Both the position numbers and the translations under genes were made by a program. A stretch of DNA of 64,000 nt from Georgenia daeguensis (GTDB taxonomy: Bacteria; Actinomycetota; Actinomycetes; Actinomycetales; Actinomycetaceae): assembly GCF_039537705.1 (NCBI RefSeq), contig NZ_BAABBA010000017.1:33254-97253 (forward strand), written 5' to 3'. This document shows, one piece after another, positions 8,807-18,770 of the stretch. The number at the start of each line of letters is the position of its first letter. Position 1 is the first letter of the stretch. The notes beneath the pieces were generated by a model, which saw only the letters and a program-made list of their open reading frames with translations, was not told the origin of the DNA and did no database searches.

Positions 8807-9150
8807 GCGGACTCCTCCTCGGGAAGGGCGGCCGCGGCGTCGTCGAGCGCGGCCTCGCGCTCCGCCGCGGGGTCGTTACCGGGCTGGGCGGCCGTGGTCC
8901 CGCGCGGCCCGTCGGCGGTTCTGGCCTGCCCGTCCGCCGGAGCACGGGCGGCGTCGAGGCGGGCCCTGGCGTTGTCGAGCCAGGACTGGCACCGCGCCGC
9001 GAGCGCCTCGCCGCGCTCCCACAGCGTGAGGGCGTCCTCGAGCGAGGTGGAGCCGGCCTCCAGCTGGCGCACCACCTCGACCAGCTCGTCCCTGGCCTGC
9101 TCGTAGCTCAGGGTGGACACGTCGGGCAGGTCGGACAGATTCTGGCTCAC
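8803..9150 (-). CDS. xseB: Exodeoxyribonuclease VII small subunit
   Basis: 115 aa. The core LSYEQARDELVEVVRQLEAG, then LEDALTLWERGEALAARCQSWL, is the helical hairpin of XseB, which binds XseA to form the single-strand-specific exonuclease VII. The family is usually about 60-80 aa. The extra ~45 C-terminal residues here are Ala/Asp/Glu rich and probably disordered. The GTG start at 9150 gives MSQNLSDLPDV. It lies 46 nt after xseA and overlaps the following kinase gene by 4 nt. Confidence 0.9.
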   Translation of the reverse strand: MSQNLSDLPDVSTLSYEQARDELVEVVRQLEAGSTSLEDALTLWERGEALAARCQSWLDNARARLDAARAPADGQARTADGPRGTTAAQPGNDPAAEREAALDDAAAALPEEESA

Positions 9151-9196
9151 GCTCGACAGTCTTTCATCGGCCACCGACTCGTGCAGGCCCGGCCCG

Positions 9197-10474
9197 TCAC
9201 ACCGCTGGCTCGTCGTAGCCGACCTCGACGACCAGCCGGCCCTGCGCCAGCAACGCCTCGAGCTGGTCGCCGGGCTCCACCTGGTCCGGGGCGCGGACCA
9301 CCTCGCCCTCGTGCGTGCGGAGCACGGCGTAGCCGCGGGCCAGCGTCGCCGCGGGCGAGAGCGCACGAAGGCTGCCCACCAACGCCCCCAGCTCGCCCGC
9401 GGCCCGGTCCGTGCGCCAGGCGAACGCCCGTGACGCGGCGAGCCGGGCCCGCCGCACCTCCTCCTCGCGGCGCTCCACCACGGCGTGCGGGTCGGCCATC
9501 ACCGGGCGCGAGCGGAGCGCGGCGAGCCGCTGCTCCTCGCCGTGCAGGCGGGCCCGCACCGCGTGCCGGATGCGCTGGCGGGCCTGGGAGAGCCCGCGGC
9601 GCTGCTCGGCGACGTCGGGGACGACGCGCTTGGCGGCGTCGGTGGGGGTGGACGCGCGGTAGTCGGCAACCAGGTCCAGCAGCGGGGTGTCGGTCTCGTG
9701 CCCGATCGCGGAGACCAGGGGGGTGCGGCAGGCGGCCGCGGCGCGGACCAGCGCCTCGTTGGAGAACGGCAGCAGATCCTCGACGGCGCCGCCGCCGCGG
9801 GCCACGACGATCACCTCGACCGCCGGGTCGGCGTCGAGCTCGGCGATGGCGGCGGTGACCTCGGGGACGGCACGGGGGCCCTGGACGGCGACCTCGCGGA
9901 TCTCGAAGCGCAGGGAGGGCCAGCGGGCGCGGGCGTTGACGACCACGTCGTGCTCGGCCTTGGACTCCCGGCCGCACACGAGACCCACCGTGCCCGGCAG
10001 GAACGGCAACGGCACCTTGCGGTCGGCGTCGAAGAGACCCTCGGCGGCGAGCACGCGCTTGAGGTGCTCGATGCGGGCCAGCAGCTCGCCGACCCCGACC
10101 GGCCGGACCTCGTCCGCCTGCAGCTGGAGCGTGCCGCGCTTGGGCCAGAAGGTCGGCTTCGCGTGGACCACCACGTGCGCGCCCTCCTCCAGCGGCGCCT
10201 CGACCGCCGCGAGCACCCGGGCGTGCACGGACACCGGCAGGGACATGTCCGCGTCGGTGTCCCGCAGCGTCAGGAACGCCAGCGTGGCGCCGGGCCGGCG
10301 GTTGAGCTGGACCACCTGACCCTCGACCCAGAGCGGCGCCATCCGGTTGACGTACTCGGTGATCTTGGACGAGAGCAGCCGCACCGGCCACGGGTTCTCG
10401 GCCGTGGTCTCCAGCGCCCGGGCGGCCAGGCGGCGCGGTGCTGGGGAGTGGTGGTCGCTGGTCACGGTGCCCAT
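9197..10474 (-). CDS. xseA: Exodeoxyribonuclease VII large subunit
   Basis: 425 aa. It has an N-terminal OB-fold (WPVRLLSSKITEYVNRMAPL, then VEGQVVQLNRRPGATLAFLTLRD) and the central XseA catalytic domain. Hallmarks are GLVCGRESKAEHDVV, IVVARGGGAVEDLLPFSNE, and VSAIGHETDTPLLDLVADYR with the conserved GHE-D cluster. A long arginine-rich helical region follows. Cytoplasmic; degrades single-stranded DNA from both ends with XseB. ATG 10474 lies 5 nt past the stop of the DUF3151 gene, so the order DUF3151-xseA-xseB-kinase looks like one minus-strand operon. Confidence 0.94.
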   Translation of the reverse strand: MGTVTSDHHSPAPRRLAARALETTAENPWPVRLLSSKITEYVNRMAPLWVEGQVVQLNRRPGATLAFLTLRDTDADMSLPVSVHARVLAAVEAPLEEGAHVVVHAKPTFWPKRGTLQLQADEVRPVGVGELLARIEHLKRVLAAEGLFDADRKVPLPFLPGTVGLVCGRESKAEHDVVVNARARWPSLRFEIREVAVQGPRAVPEVTAAIAELDADPAVEVIVVARGGGAVEDLLPFSNEALVRAAAACRTPLVSAIGHETDTPLLDLVADYRASTPTDAAKRVVPDVAEQRRGLSQARQRIRHAVRARLHGEEQRLAALRSRPVMADPHAVVERREEEVRRARLAASRAFAWRTDRAAGELGALVGSLRALSPAATLARGYAVLRTHEGEVVRAPDQVEPGDQLEALLAQGRLVVEVGYDEPAV

Positions 10475-10479
10475 GGACG

Positions 10480-10899
10480 TCACCGGGCCCCGAGCACCTC
10501 GACGGCGCGCGGGTCCGAGTCGGTGAGCAGCTGCATGCACCGCGCGTGCTCGTCGGTCTCGCCGATCGCCGCGGCGGCGTCCGCCAGGGTCAGCACCGAG
10601 AGCAGGAACCCCTGGTTGGGCAGGTGGCTCGCCGGGACCGGCCCGGCGCCGCGCCAGCCGGCGCGCCGCAGCGCGTCCAGGCCCCGGTGGTAGCCCGTGC
10701 GGGCGAAGGCGTAGGCGGCGACGGCGTCGCCCGCCTCGAGGGCCCCGCGGGCGAGCGTGGCCCACGCCAGGCTGGCGGCCGGGTGCTGCGCGGCGACGGC
10801 GCGCGCGTCCTCGCCGGCGTCCAGCGCGGCGCGGGCGGGCACGTCGGGGTGGTCCGCCGGGAGCAGGATGGGGTCGGGCTCGAGCAGGTTCCGGTTCAT
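10480..10899 (-). CDS. DUF3151 family protein
   Basis: 139 aa, function unknown. It matches the actinobacterial DUF3151 pattern: NLLEPDPILLPADHP at the start, ASLAWATLARGALEAG, AYAFARTGYHRGLDALRRAG, WRGAGPVPASHLPNQGFLLS and ETDEHARCMQLLTDSDPRA at the end. It reads like a small TPR-like helical protein. I chose ATG 10899 because GACGAT lies 7 nt upstream, a near-consensus leaderless -10. ATG 10908 would add three residues. It is the first gene of the unit that continues into xseA. Confidence 0.85.
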   Translation of the reverse strand: MNRNLLEPDPILLPADHPDVPARAALDAGEDARAVAAQHPAASLAWATLARGALEAGDAVAAYAFARTGYHRGLDALRRAGWRGAGPVPASHLPNQGFLLSVLTLADAAAAIGETDEHARCMQLLTDSDPRAVEVLGAR

Positions 10900-10986
10900 G
10901 GGTGCCATCGTCGCACCCGCCCGTGACACCGGCCCGCGCCCCTGTGCTTTCGGACACCTCGATGGCCCTGCCCGACGGTCCCCACG

Positions 10987-10992
10987 TACCCT
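10987..10992 (+). promoter_or_regulatory. -10 hexamer of ispH (leaderless)
   Basis: TACCCT lies exactly 6 nt before the GTG start of ispH, so transcription would start at or within 1 nt of the start codon. No Shine-Dalgarno sequence is present and no clear -35 is visible. Confidence 0.65.
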
Positions 10993-10998
10993 GGCCAG

Positions 10999-12114
10999 GT
11001 GACCACGCCCACGACCACTCCTGAGTCCACCGGACCCGCCGGCCGGGTCTCCTCGCTCGCCGGCGCCTCGGCGTTCCCCGGCGCGGTCGAGAGCAACCCC
11101 TCGCCCGACGGCAGGCGCATCCTGCTGGCGACCCCCCGCGGGTACTGCGCCGGCGTGGACCGCGCCGTCGACGCCGTCGAGAAGGCGCTCGAGCTCTACG
11201 GTGCGCCGGTGTACGTGCGCAAGGAGATCGTGCACAACAAGTTCGTCGTCGAGACGCTCTCCGAGCGCGGGGCGATCTTCGTCTCCGAGACCGACGAGGT
11301 GCCCGAGGGGGCGCGCGTGGTGTTCTCGGCGCACGGGGTGTCCCCGGCCGTCCACGCCCAGGCCGCGGCCCGCAACCTCGCCACGATCGACGCCACGTGC
11401 CCGCTCGTGACCAAGGTGCACAAGGAGGCCGTCCGCTTCGCGAACGACGACTTCGACATCCTCCTGATCGGCCACGACGGCCACGAGGAGGTCGAGGGCA
11501 CCCAGGGAGAGGCCCCGGAGCACATCCAGGTGGTCAACGGCCCGCACGAGGTGGACCAGGTCCAGGTCCGCGACCCGGAGAAGGTCATCTGGCTCTCGCA
11601 GACCACGCTGTCGGTGGACGAGACCATGCAGACGGTCAAGCTGCTCCGTGAGCGGTTCCCCCACCTGCAGGACCCGCCGAGCGACGACATCTGCTACGCC
11701 ACCCAGAACCGCCAGGTGGCCGTCAAGAAGCTCGCGCCCGAGGCGGACGTCGTCATCGTGGTCGGCTCCGCCAACTCCTCGAACTCCGTGCGCCTGGTCG
11801 AGGTGGCGCTGGAGGCCGGGGCCGGGGCGTCCTACCGGGTGGACAAGGCCGACGAGATCGACCCCGCCTGGCTCGACGGCGCCACCACCGTGGGCCTGAC
11901 GTCCGGCGCGTCGGTCCCCGAGATCCTCGTGCGCGACGTGATCGACCGCCTCAAGGGGCTCGGCTTCACGGGCGTCGAGGAGGTCCGCACGGCGACCGAG
12001 GACATCATGTTCTCCCTGCCCAAGAACCTCCGCGCAGATCTCAAGCGGGCCGGCGAGCAGCCGGACCGCCCGCACCGCGCCCGCCGCGGCGCGACCGTGG
12101 CACCGCGGGCCTGA
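10999..12114 (+). CDS. ispH: 4-hydroxy-3-methylbut-2-enyl diphosphate reductase
   Basis: 371 aa iron-sulfur enzyme of the last step of the MEP isoprenoid pathway, making IPP and DMAPP. The three cluster cysteines lie in ATPRGYCAGVDRAVDAV, IDATCPLVTKVHKEA and DDICYATQNRQ. Substrate-binding histidines are in EIVHNKFVVE and FSAHGVSP. It carries a ~38-residue Thr/Pro/Ser-rich N-terminal extension. The GTG at 10999 is favoured by the TACCCT box 6 nt upstream. It ends 1 nt before the stop of the convergent rmuC gene, leaving no space for a terminator. Confidence 0.96.
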   Translation: MTTPTTTPESTGPAGRVSSLAGASAFPGAVESNPSPDGRRILLATPRGYCAGVDRAVDAVEKALELYGAPVYVRKEIVHNKFVVETLSERGAIFVSETDEVPEGARVVFSAHGVSPAVHAQAAARNLATIDATCPLVTKVHKEAVRFANDDFDILLIGHDGHEEVEGTQGEAPEHIQVVNGPHEVDQVQVRDPEKVIWLSQTTLSVDETMQTVKLLRERFPHLQDPPSDDICYATQNRQVAVKKLAPEADVVIVVGSANSSNSVRLVEVALEAGAGASYRVDKADEIDPAWLDGATTVGLTSGASVPEILVRDVIDRLKGLGFTGVEEVRTATEDIMFSLPKNLRADLKRAGEQPDRPHRARRGATVAPRA

Positions 12115-12115
12115 G

Positions 12116-13348
12116 CTAACCGGCGCGCCCCGCGAGCAGCGAGCCGCCGTCGTCGGTGACGAGCTCCGGCGCGGTGAACGTCCGGACCTGGGCGTCGTCG
12201 GCCGAGATCGGCTCGATGCTCAGATCCTTCGCGCCTAGCGACTCCAGGTCACGGGCCGTCACCAGGAGGCGCTGCTCCATCGACGCGACGGCCTTGTTGT
12301 AGTGCTGGACGCTCGTGCGCAACGAGCGTCCCAGCCCGCCGAGATGGCCCGCGACCACGCCCAGACGGTCGTAGAGCGTCCGGCCGAGCTCGAGCAGCTC
12401 CTTCGCCTCGGCGCTGACCTGCTCGGTCGACCACACCGCCGCCGTGGTGCGCAGCAGGGCCAGCAGCGAGGACGGCGAGGTCGGCGCCACCCCCTGCCGG
12501 AGGGCGTGCTCGAGCAGCGTCGGGTCGGCCTCGAGCGCCGCGGCGAGCAGCCCCTCGGACGGGACGAACATGACGACCAGCTCCGGCGACCCGGGCAGCT
12601 GCTCGTAGTACGCCCGCCGGGCCAGGGCGTCGACGTGGCCGCGCAGCGCCTTGGCGTGCGCGGCGAGCAGCCGCTCCCGGCGCTCGGCGTCCTCCCCGGT
12701 CGGCCGCTCGCCCAGTGCGCTCGCCTCCAGGTAGGCGTCCATGGGCACCTTGGCGTCGACCGCCAGGTACTTCTCCCCGGGCAGGTGCACGACGACGTCC
12801 GGCCGGCCCCCCGCCCCCCGGGCCCGGCCGGGGGAGCCCGCGGCCCCGAGCGAGCGCTGCTCGACGAAGTCGACGTGCCGCATCATCCCGGACGCCTCCA
12901 GGACCCGGCGCAGCTCCATCTCGCCCCACTGTCCGCGCGCCGAGGTGGACCGCAGGGCGGACTCCAGCTGCGCCGTCGTCCGCTGGAGCTCGACGTCCGT
13001 CCGGCGCGCGTGGTGGAGCTGCTCGGTCAGGACGGTGAACTGCTCGGTGCGCTCACGCTCGAGGTGGGCGACGTGCTCGCCGACCTGGGCGAGGGTGGCC
13101 TGCACCGGGCCGAGGGCGCGCAGGACGTCGTGGTCCTGCCGGGCGCGCTCGTGGAGGTCCTCCACCTCCTCGGCCAGCCGTTCGGCCCGGGCCTGCGCGG
13201 CCGCGGCGCGGGCCCGCAGCTCGCCCACCTCGGCCGCGGTCGCGCCGTCGCCGCGCAGGGCGGCACCCCGGGCCAGCGCGACGGCGTAACCGAGGACGCA
13301 CCCGACGAGCAGCGCCGCGGCGAGAAGCAGGACCGTGGTGATCTCCAT
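12116..13348 (-). CDS. rmuC: RmuC family DNA recombination protein
   Basis: 410 aa. An N-terminal membrane segment (TTVLLLAAALLVGCVLGYAV) is followed by a coiled-coil of about 120 residues rich in Ala, Arg and Glu. The RmuC nuclease-like domain follows: SARGQWGEMELRRVLEASGM, then PDVVVHLPGEKYLAVDAKVP. RmuC limits DNA inversion at short repeats in E. coli and is a putative PD-(D/E)XK nuclease; the D-AK motif is present here. The start at ATG 13348 puts the membrane segment at the N-terminus; ATG 13378 is an alternative. It lies 73 nt downstream of the DUF418-type gene on the same strand. Confidence 0.92.
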   Translation of the reverse strand: MEITTVLLLAAALLVGCVLGYAVALARGAALRGDGATAAEVGELRARAAAAQARAERLAEEVEDLHERARQDHDVLRALGPVQATLAQVGEHVAHLERERTEQFTVLTEQLHHARRTDVELQRTTAQLESALRSTSARGQWGEMELRRVLEASGMMRHVDFVEQRSLGAAGSPGRARGAGGRPDVVVHLPGEKYLAVDAKVPMDAYLEASALGERPTGEDAERRERLLAAHAKALRGHVDALARRAYYEQLPGSPELVVMFVPSEGLLAAALEADPTLLEHALRQGVAPTSPSSLLALLRTTAAVWSTEQVSAEAKELLELGRTLYDRLGVVAGHLGGLGRSLRTSVQHYNKAVASMEQRLLVTARDLESLGAKDLSIEPISADDAQVRTFTAPELVTDDGGSLLAGRAG

Positions 13349-13421
13349 GACCAGCACGATGCCAGCCACCACCGACATGGCGGCCGGGGCCGCGCCGTCG
13401 GCGGCCGGGCGGGGAGCGCCG

Positions 13422-14513
13422 TCAGGCGGCGCGGTGCAGGAGCGACGGGACGCGCAGGAACGTCTCGAGCGGGCCACGCCGGAACTTCGCCCGCCACAGC
13501 GTGGCGAAGAGGATGGCCGCGGCACCGATGAGGAACGAGACGCCGAGCCCCTCGGCGGCCGATCCCGGACCGGGCCGCACGAGGGCCGCGATCACCAGCA
13601 GGTGTGCGACGTAGACCGTCAGTGACAGCTGGCCGACGGCCACGAGCGGGCGGGCCCAGCGGCCGGCGCGTGGCACCAGGACCAGCGCCAGGCCGACGAC
13701 GGCCAGCGCGCTCCCCGTGCCGCTCACGAGCCACAGCGGCATCTGCGAGTGGGCGACGGCGGAGGAGAGGCGGTCCAGCCCCACCTCCTCGCCCGGCTGG
13801 CCGGTCAGGGCGACGAGGGCGCGGGAGACCGCTATCCCGGCCACCGCGGCCGCGGACCCGACGGCGACGAGCCTGACCTGAACGGTGCGGGCGGTCAGGT
13901 CGCGGCGTCCGAGCCACATCCCGAGGAGGAACGGCGCGACCCAGGTGACCACCGGGTACGGCCCGGTGAGGACCACGGAGGAGAGGACGTCGAGCGGTGT
14001 GCTGGTGAGGTTCGCCGGCTCCATGTCGAAGTCCGTGCCGCGCTGGCCGCCGATCCAGACGAGCGGACCGAGGAGGGTCGCCGCCCCCGCGCCGATCAGC
14101 AGCCCGACGTCAGGCAGGCGCACAGCCGCGACAGCGACGAGGAACAGCACGGCGTAGGTGGGCAGGATGACCTTCACGTCGTGGTCGAGGAGCTGCAGCG
14201 CCAGCCCCGCCACGAGCAGCAGCGCCGAGCGCCACACCAGCGTGCCCCTCCTGGTCGGGCCGCCCTGGCGCGCCCGCCGGGTCAGCAGGCTGATGCCTAT
14301 CCCCGCCAGGAGCACGAACAGCAGCGACGCCCGGCCGTGGGCTGCGCGGATGACCATCGCGGCCGGACCGGAGTCGTCCCGGGGACCGACGTTGACGACG
14401 AGCATCCCGAGGATGGCGATCGCGCGGGCGACGTCCAGCGCGACGACCCGTGCGGTCGTCGGCTGCTCTGGGCGACCCACCGCGGCGGCAGGGCCTGTGC
14501 GAAGTGAGGTCAC
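13422..14513 (-). CDS. DUF418/heparan-acetyltransferase-like membrane protein
   Basis: 363 aa integral membrane protein with about ten hydrophobic segments. It opens with RVVALDVARAIAILGMLVVN, typical of the DUF1624/HGSNAT-like acyltransferase fold. It ends with GQLSLTVYVAHLLVIAAL, typical of DUF418 proteins. Such proteins are thought to transfer acyl groups to envelope sugars or to act in transport; the substrate is unknown. It starts at ATG 14513. It is followed by rmuC in the same direction with a 73-nt gap and may be co-transcribed. Confidence 0.8.
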   Translation of the reverse strand: MTSLRTGPAAAVGRPEQPTTARVVALDVARAIAILGMLVVNVGPRDDSGPAAMVIRAAHGRASLLFVLLAGIGISLLTRRARQGGPTRRGTLVWRSALLLVAGLALQLLDHDVKVILPTYAVLFLVAVAAVRLPDVGLLIGAGAATLLGPLVWIGGQRGTDFDMEPANLTSTPLDVLSSVVLTGPYPVVTWVAPFLLGMWLGRRDLTARTVQVRLVAVGSAAAVAGIAVSRALVALTGQPGEEVGLDRLSSAVAHSQMPLWLVSGTGSALAVVGLALVLVPRAGRWARPLVAVGQLSLTVYVAHLLVIAALVRPGPGSAAEGLGVSFLIGAAAILFATLWRAKFRRGPLETFLRVPSLLHRAA

Positions 14514-14727
14514 GCGCGGCGGCTCCGATCGGGGCGGCCGGTCGGCCGCTCGGTGTTTCCAGGGTAGGCGCCACCGCCGTCCGTGCGACCGCGAGCGGCC
14601 CGCGCTGGCCGGTGCACCTCCTCACAGTCGTCCGCCCACCCGGTAGCCGCGTGACCGAGGAGGTCGGTGAGACAGGAGTGACCTCGACGAGTGGTGGCCC
14701 GCGGATTGCGGCCGTGCCGTCGGGAGG

Positions 14728-14733
14728 TAGCGT
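14728..14733 (+). promoter_or_regulatory. -10 hexamer of the gamma-glutamyltransferase gene
   Basis: TAGCGT lies 9 nt before the ATG, giving a leader of 0-3 nt. The rest of the 229-nt gap from 14514 holds nothing else that I recognise. Confidence 0.45.
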
Positions 14734-14742
14734 GGCGGGGCG

Positions 14743-16476
14743 ATGGACCACCTCCTCTCGCGTGCCGCCCGCCCCTCTGCCTCCGCCGCCGACCGTCGCG
14801 GCGGCACCCGCCTCGCCGGTCTTGCTGCCCTGCTCCTCGCCGTCGTCACCGGCTGCTCCGACAGCGTCCCGACCGCCCCGACGTCGGAGCCCACCACCGC
14901 CCCGCCGTCGTCCTCGCCGCCGCCCCCGGCCACCAGCGAGCCGGCGACGGAGCCGGCCGCCGCGCTGGGCAACCACGCGGTGAGCGCGGGCCACCCGGCC
15001 GCGGTGGACGCCGGCATGCAGGTGCTCGACGCCGGCGGCTCCGCCGTCGACGCGGCCGTCGCGACCGCCTTCGCGGTCGCCGTGGTCGAACCCTTCGCCT
15101 CCGGCATCGGCGGGGGCGGCGCCGCCCTCGTCGTCCCGACGGGGGAGGGCGAGCCCCAGGCGTACGACTACCGGGAGGTCGTCGCCCGGGACGGGCGCAT
15201 CCCCGAGTCCGGCACCGGCGTCCCGGGCTTCGTCGCCGGCATGGCCGCGCTCCACGAGGACCACGGCGAGCTGCCCTGGTCCGAGGTGATCGCGCCGGCG
15301 ATCGAGCTGGCCTCCGACGGCTTCGAGGTCTCGGACTTCCTCGCCCTGCGCATGCGCAGCGACCACGGCCCGGCCGCCGTCGGCCGCCTCGAGCACTTCT
15401 CGCCGGGCGGCGAGCCGCTCGCGGCCGGCCAGCGGCTCGTCCAGGAGGACCTCGCGGCCACCATGCGCACGATCGCCGACGGCGGGGCGGACGCCTTCTA
15501 CGACGGTCCGCTGACCGAGGCGCTGACCACGGTCGACGGGCTCGACGCCGCCTCGCTGGCCGCGTACGAGGTGGTGCGCACGGAGCCCGTCGAGGGGGCG
15601 TTCGGCGACCACCGGGTGCTCGCCGCCGCCCCCCCGCTGCCCGGGGCGGGGCTGGTGCAGATGCTGCAGGTGGCCGAGGCCGCCGGCGTCGGCGGGTCCG
15701 AGCCGGGCTCCGCACGCTACGTGGAGCAGCTCTCCCGGGCCTGGCAGGTCGCGGACCGCAGCGTCGACACCGTCGTGGGCGACCCCGCCTTCGTCGACGT
15801 CCCCGTCGACGAGCTCACCGACCCGGCCCGGAACGCGGAGCTGGCCGCGGACGTGGTTGCCGCAGGGGAGGGCGACGGCGACGTGGTCGCCGCGCCGGAG
15901 CGGGACGTCGTGCCCGGCAACACCACGCACCTGACCGTCGTCGACCGGGACGGCCTCATGGTCTCGATGACCAACACGATCACGAGCTTCTGGGGATCCG
16001 GCGAGATGGTCGGCGGGTTCTTCCTCAACAACCAGCTCTCCCGGTTCGACTCGATCGGGAGCACCGCCGCGAACGAGCCCGCGCCGGGCCGCCGCTCGGT
16101 GAGCTGGTCCCTGCCCACAGTCGTCGTCGACGGCGAGGGCCGGCCCGTCCTCGGGATCGGCTCGCCCGGGGGCCGGCAGATCCCGAACGTCCTGGCCAAC
16201 GTCCTCACGAGGTGGGGGCTGCACGACCAGCCGCTCGCCGACGCCGTCGCCTCCCCGCGCTTCATCCTCGAGGGCTCCACGCTCACGACGGAGACGCAGC
16301 CGCCGCCCGCGGACGCCGAGGCGTACGAAGACCTCGGCTGGAGCGTCGACGTCGTCGCCGTGGAGGAGGCCGTCTTCGGGTCCGTGCAGGCGCTCGAGGT
16401 GAACCACGACACGGGCGAGATCACGGGGACCGCCGACACCCGGCGCGAGGCCGACTTCGCCGTCGGGCAGCCCTGA
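14743..16476 (+). CDS. ggt: Gamma-glutamyltransferase lipoprotein
   Basis: 577 aa N-terminal nucleophile hydrolase that cleaves gamma-glutamyl bonds of glutathione-like or other peptides outside the membrane. It has a lipoprotein signal (LAALLLAVVTGC) and then a ~45-residue Pro/Thr/Ser linker. The enzyme proper starts near NHAVSAGHPAA. The autoprocessing site and nucleophile is Thr394 in GNTTHLTVVDRDG, followed by the substrate-binding GSGEMVGGFFLNNQ. The C-terminal small-subunit motif is GSPGGRQIPNVLANVLT. All key residues are intact. Actinobacteria rely on mycothiol rather than glutathione, so its natural substrate may be another gamma-glutamyl compound. Lipid anchoring makes it an envelope enzyme. 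Confidence 0.93.
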   Translation: MDHLLSRAARPSASAADRRGGTRLAGLAALLLAVVTGCSDSVPTAPTSEPTTAPPSSSPPPPATSEPATEPAAALGNHAVSAGHPAAVDAGMQVLDAGGSAVDAAVATAFAVAVVEPFASGIGGGGAALVVPTGEGEPQAYDYREVVARDGRIPESGTGVPGFVAGMAALHEDHGELPWSEVIAPAIELASDGFEVSDFLALRMRSDHGPAAVGRLEHFSPGGEPLAAGQRLVQEDLAATMRTIADGGADAFYDGPLTEALTTVDGLDAASLAAYEVVRTEPVEGAFGDHRVLAAAPPLPGAGLVQMLQVAEAAGVGGSEPGSARYVEQLSRAWQVADRSVDTVVGDPAFVDVPVDELTDPARNAELAADVVAAGEGDGDVVAAPERDVVPGNTTHLTVVDRDGLMVSMTNTITSFWGSGEMVGGFFLNNQLSRFDSIGSTAANEPAPGRRSVSWSLPTVVVDGEGRPVLGIGSPGGRQIPNVLANVLTRWGLHDQPLADAVASPRFILEGSTLTTETQPPPADAEAYEDLGWSVDVVAVEEAVFGSVQALEVNHDTGEITGTADTRREADFAVGQP

Positions 16477-16552
16477 TCTCGCCGGGATGACGGCTGCCGG
16501 GGGTGTGGCGCGGTCGTCACCACCCTGCGGTTCGTGCGGGCGGCCGGGCACG

Positions 16553-16558
16553 TAGACT
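16553..16558 (+). promoter_or_regulatory. -10 hexamer of ychF
   Basis: TAGACT lies 8 nt before the GTG start; no Shine-Dalgarno sequence is visible, so the message is probably leaderless or nearly so. Confidence 0.55.
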
Positions 16559-16566
16559 CGGCCCAC

Positions 16567-17652
<1,086 letters not shown>

Positions 17653-17735
17653 CTGCCTGCACCGCGACGACAGAGTTGACGCCTGCGGGCTGGCTTGCGG
17701 TTCTGTGCGCGGTACCCCTCCGCGTCCGGGGCCCT

Positions 17736-17741
17736 TAGGCT
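17736..17741 (+). promoter_or_regulatory. -10 hexamer of the AAA ATPase gene
   Basis: TAGGCT lies exactly 6 nt before the ATG at 17748, the spacing expected for a leaderless transcript. Confidence 0.65.
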
Positions 17742-17747
17742 CTGCGC

Positions 17748-18761
17748 ATGGCTTCGAACCGTAAGCCACTCGACGACCTCCGCGAGACTGTGGGTCGCCT
17801 GGGCGATCAGTTTCCGCGGCCCGGTCTGCGGGGCGCGGACGACCCGTTCGGCGGCCGCCCCAGACCCGTCCGGCCGCTCTCGGCGGTGCAGGCGGAGCTC
17901 GAGGGGCTCGTCGGACTGGAGACGGTCAAGGAGCAGGTGCAGGCGCTTGTCGCCTTCCTGCAGGTGCAGGCGCGCCGCAAGACGCACGGCCTGCCCGAGG
18001 TGGCGACGTCCCAGCACCTCGTCTTCCTCGGGAACCCGGGCACGGGCAAGACCACGGTGGCGCGGCTCCTGGCCGAGATGTACCGGGCGGTCGGCCTGCT
18101 GCAGAAGGGCCACCTGGTGGAGGTCGACCGGGCCGCTCTGGTCGGGCAGTACGTCGGTGCAACCGCGATCAAGACCGACCGCGTGATCCGCCGAGCGCTC
18201 GACGGCGTCCTCTTCATCGACGAGGCCTACTCGCTGGCCCCGGAGGCCGACGGGCGGCTCGACTTCGGACCCGAGGCGGTCGAGGTCCTGCTCAAGCGCA
18301 TGGAGGATCACCGCCATCGCCTGGTGGTGATCGTCGCCGGCTATCCCCGGCTGATGGAGTCGTTCCTGCTCTCGAACCCTGGCCTCCGCTCCCGTTTCGC
18401 TCGCGAGATCAGGTTCCCCGACTACTCGACGGGCGAGCTCGAGGCGATCTTCGCGACCATCCTGGCCCAGCACGAGTACGCGCTGGAGCCTGGTGCCGAG
18501 GTGACGCTCCGCCGCATCCTCGGTGGCGTCCGCCATGGTGAGGAGTCGGGCAACGCGCGCTTCGCCCGCACGCTGTTCGAGCAGGCGCTCAACCGCCAGG
18601 CGCTGCGCCTGACGCGCGACGAGCATCGGAGTGTGGATGCGCTGGACCGTGCCGACGTCACGACCCTCACCGCGGACGATCTGGCCGAGGCCGCCCGCGC
18701 GCTGGGCGAGGAGCCGGCGCGTGAACCCGAGCTCTCTCGATGGCGGCGCTGGCTCGGGTGA
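17748..18761 (+). CDS. CbbX/SpoVK-like AAA+ ATPase
   Basis: 337 aa AAA+ protein of the CbxX/CfqX family. A helical N-terminal region (ELEGLVGLETVKEQVQALVA) precedes Walker A GNPGTGKT at 95-102, and Walker B VLFIDEAYSL lies at 154-163. Sensor 1 and the arginine finger are in VVIVAGYPRLMESFLLSNPG, then LRSRFAREIRFPDYS. Family members remodel protein complexes: Rubisco activation in CbbX, ESX-type EccA in mycobacteria. No Rubisco or ESX gene is nearby, so the client is unknown. It converges on yidD with a 9-nt gap. Confidence 0.88.
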   Translation: MASNRKPLDDLRETVGRLGDQFPRPGLRGADDPFGGRPRPVRPLSAVQAELEGLVGLETVKEQVQALVAFLQVQARRKTHGLPEVATSQHLVFLGNPGTGKTTVARLLAEMYRAVGLLQKGHLVEVDRAALVGQYVGATAIKTDRVIRRALDGVLFIDEAYSLAPEADGRLDFGPEAVEVLLKRMEDHRHRLVVIVAGYPRLMESFLLSNPGLRSRFAREIRFPDYSTGELEAIFATILAQHEYALEPGAEVTLRRILGGVRHGEESGNARFARTLFEQALNRQALRLTRDEHRSVDALDRADVTTLTADDLAEAARALGEEPAREPELSRWRRWLG

Positions 18762-18770
18762 CGTCCGCGA

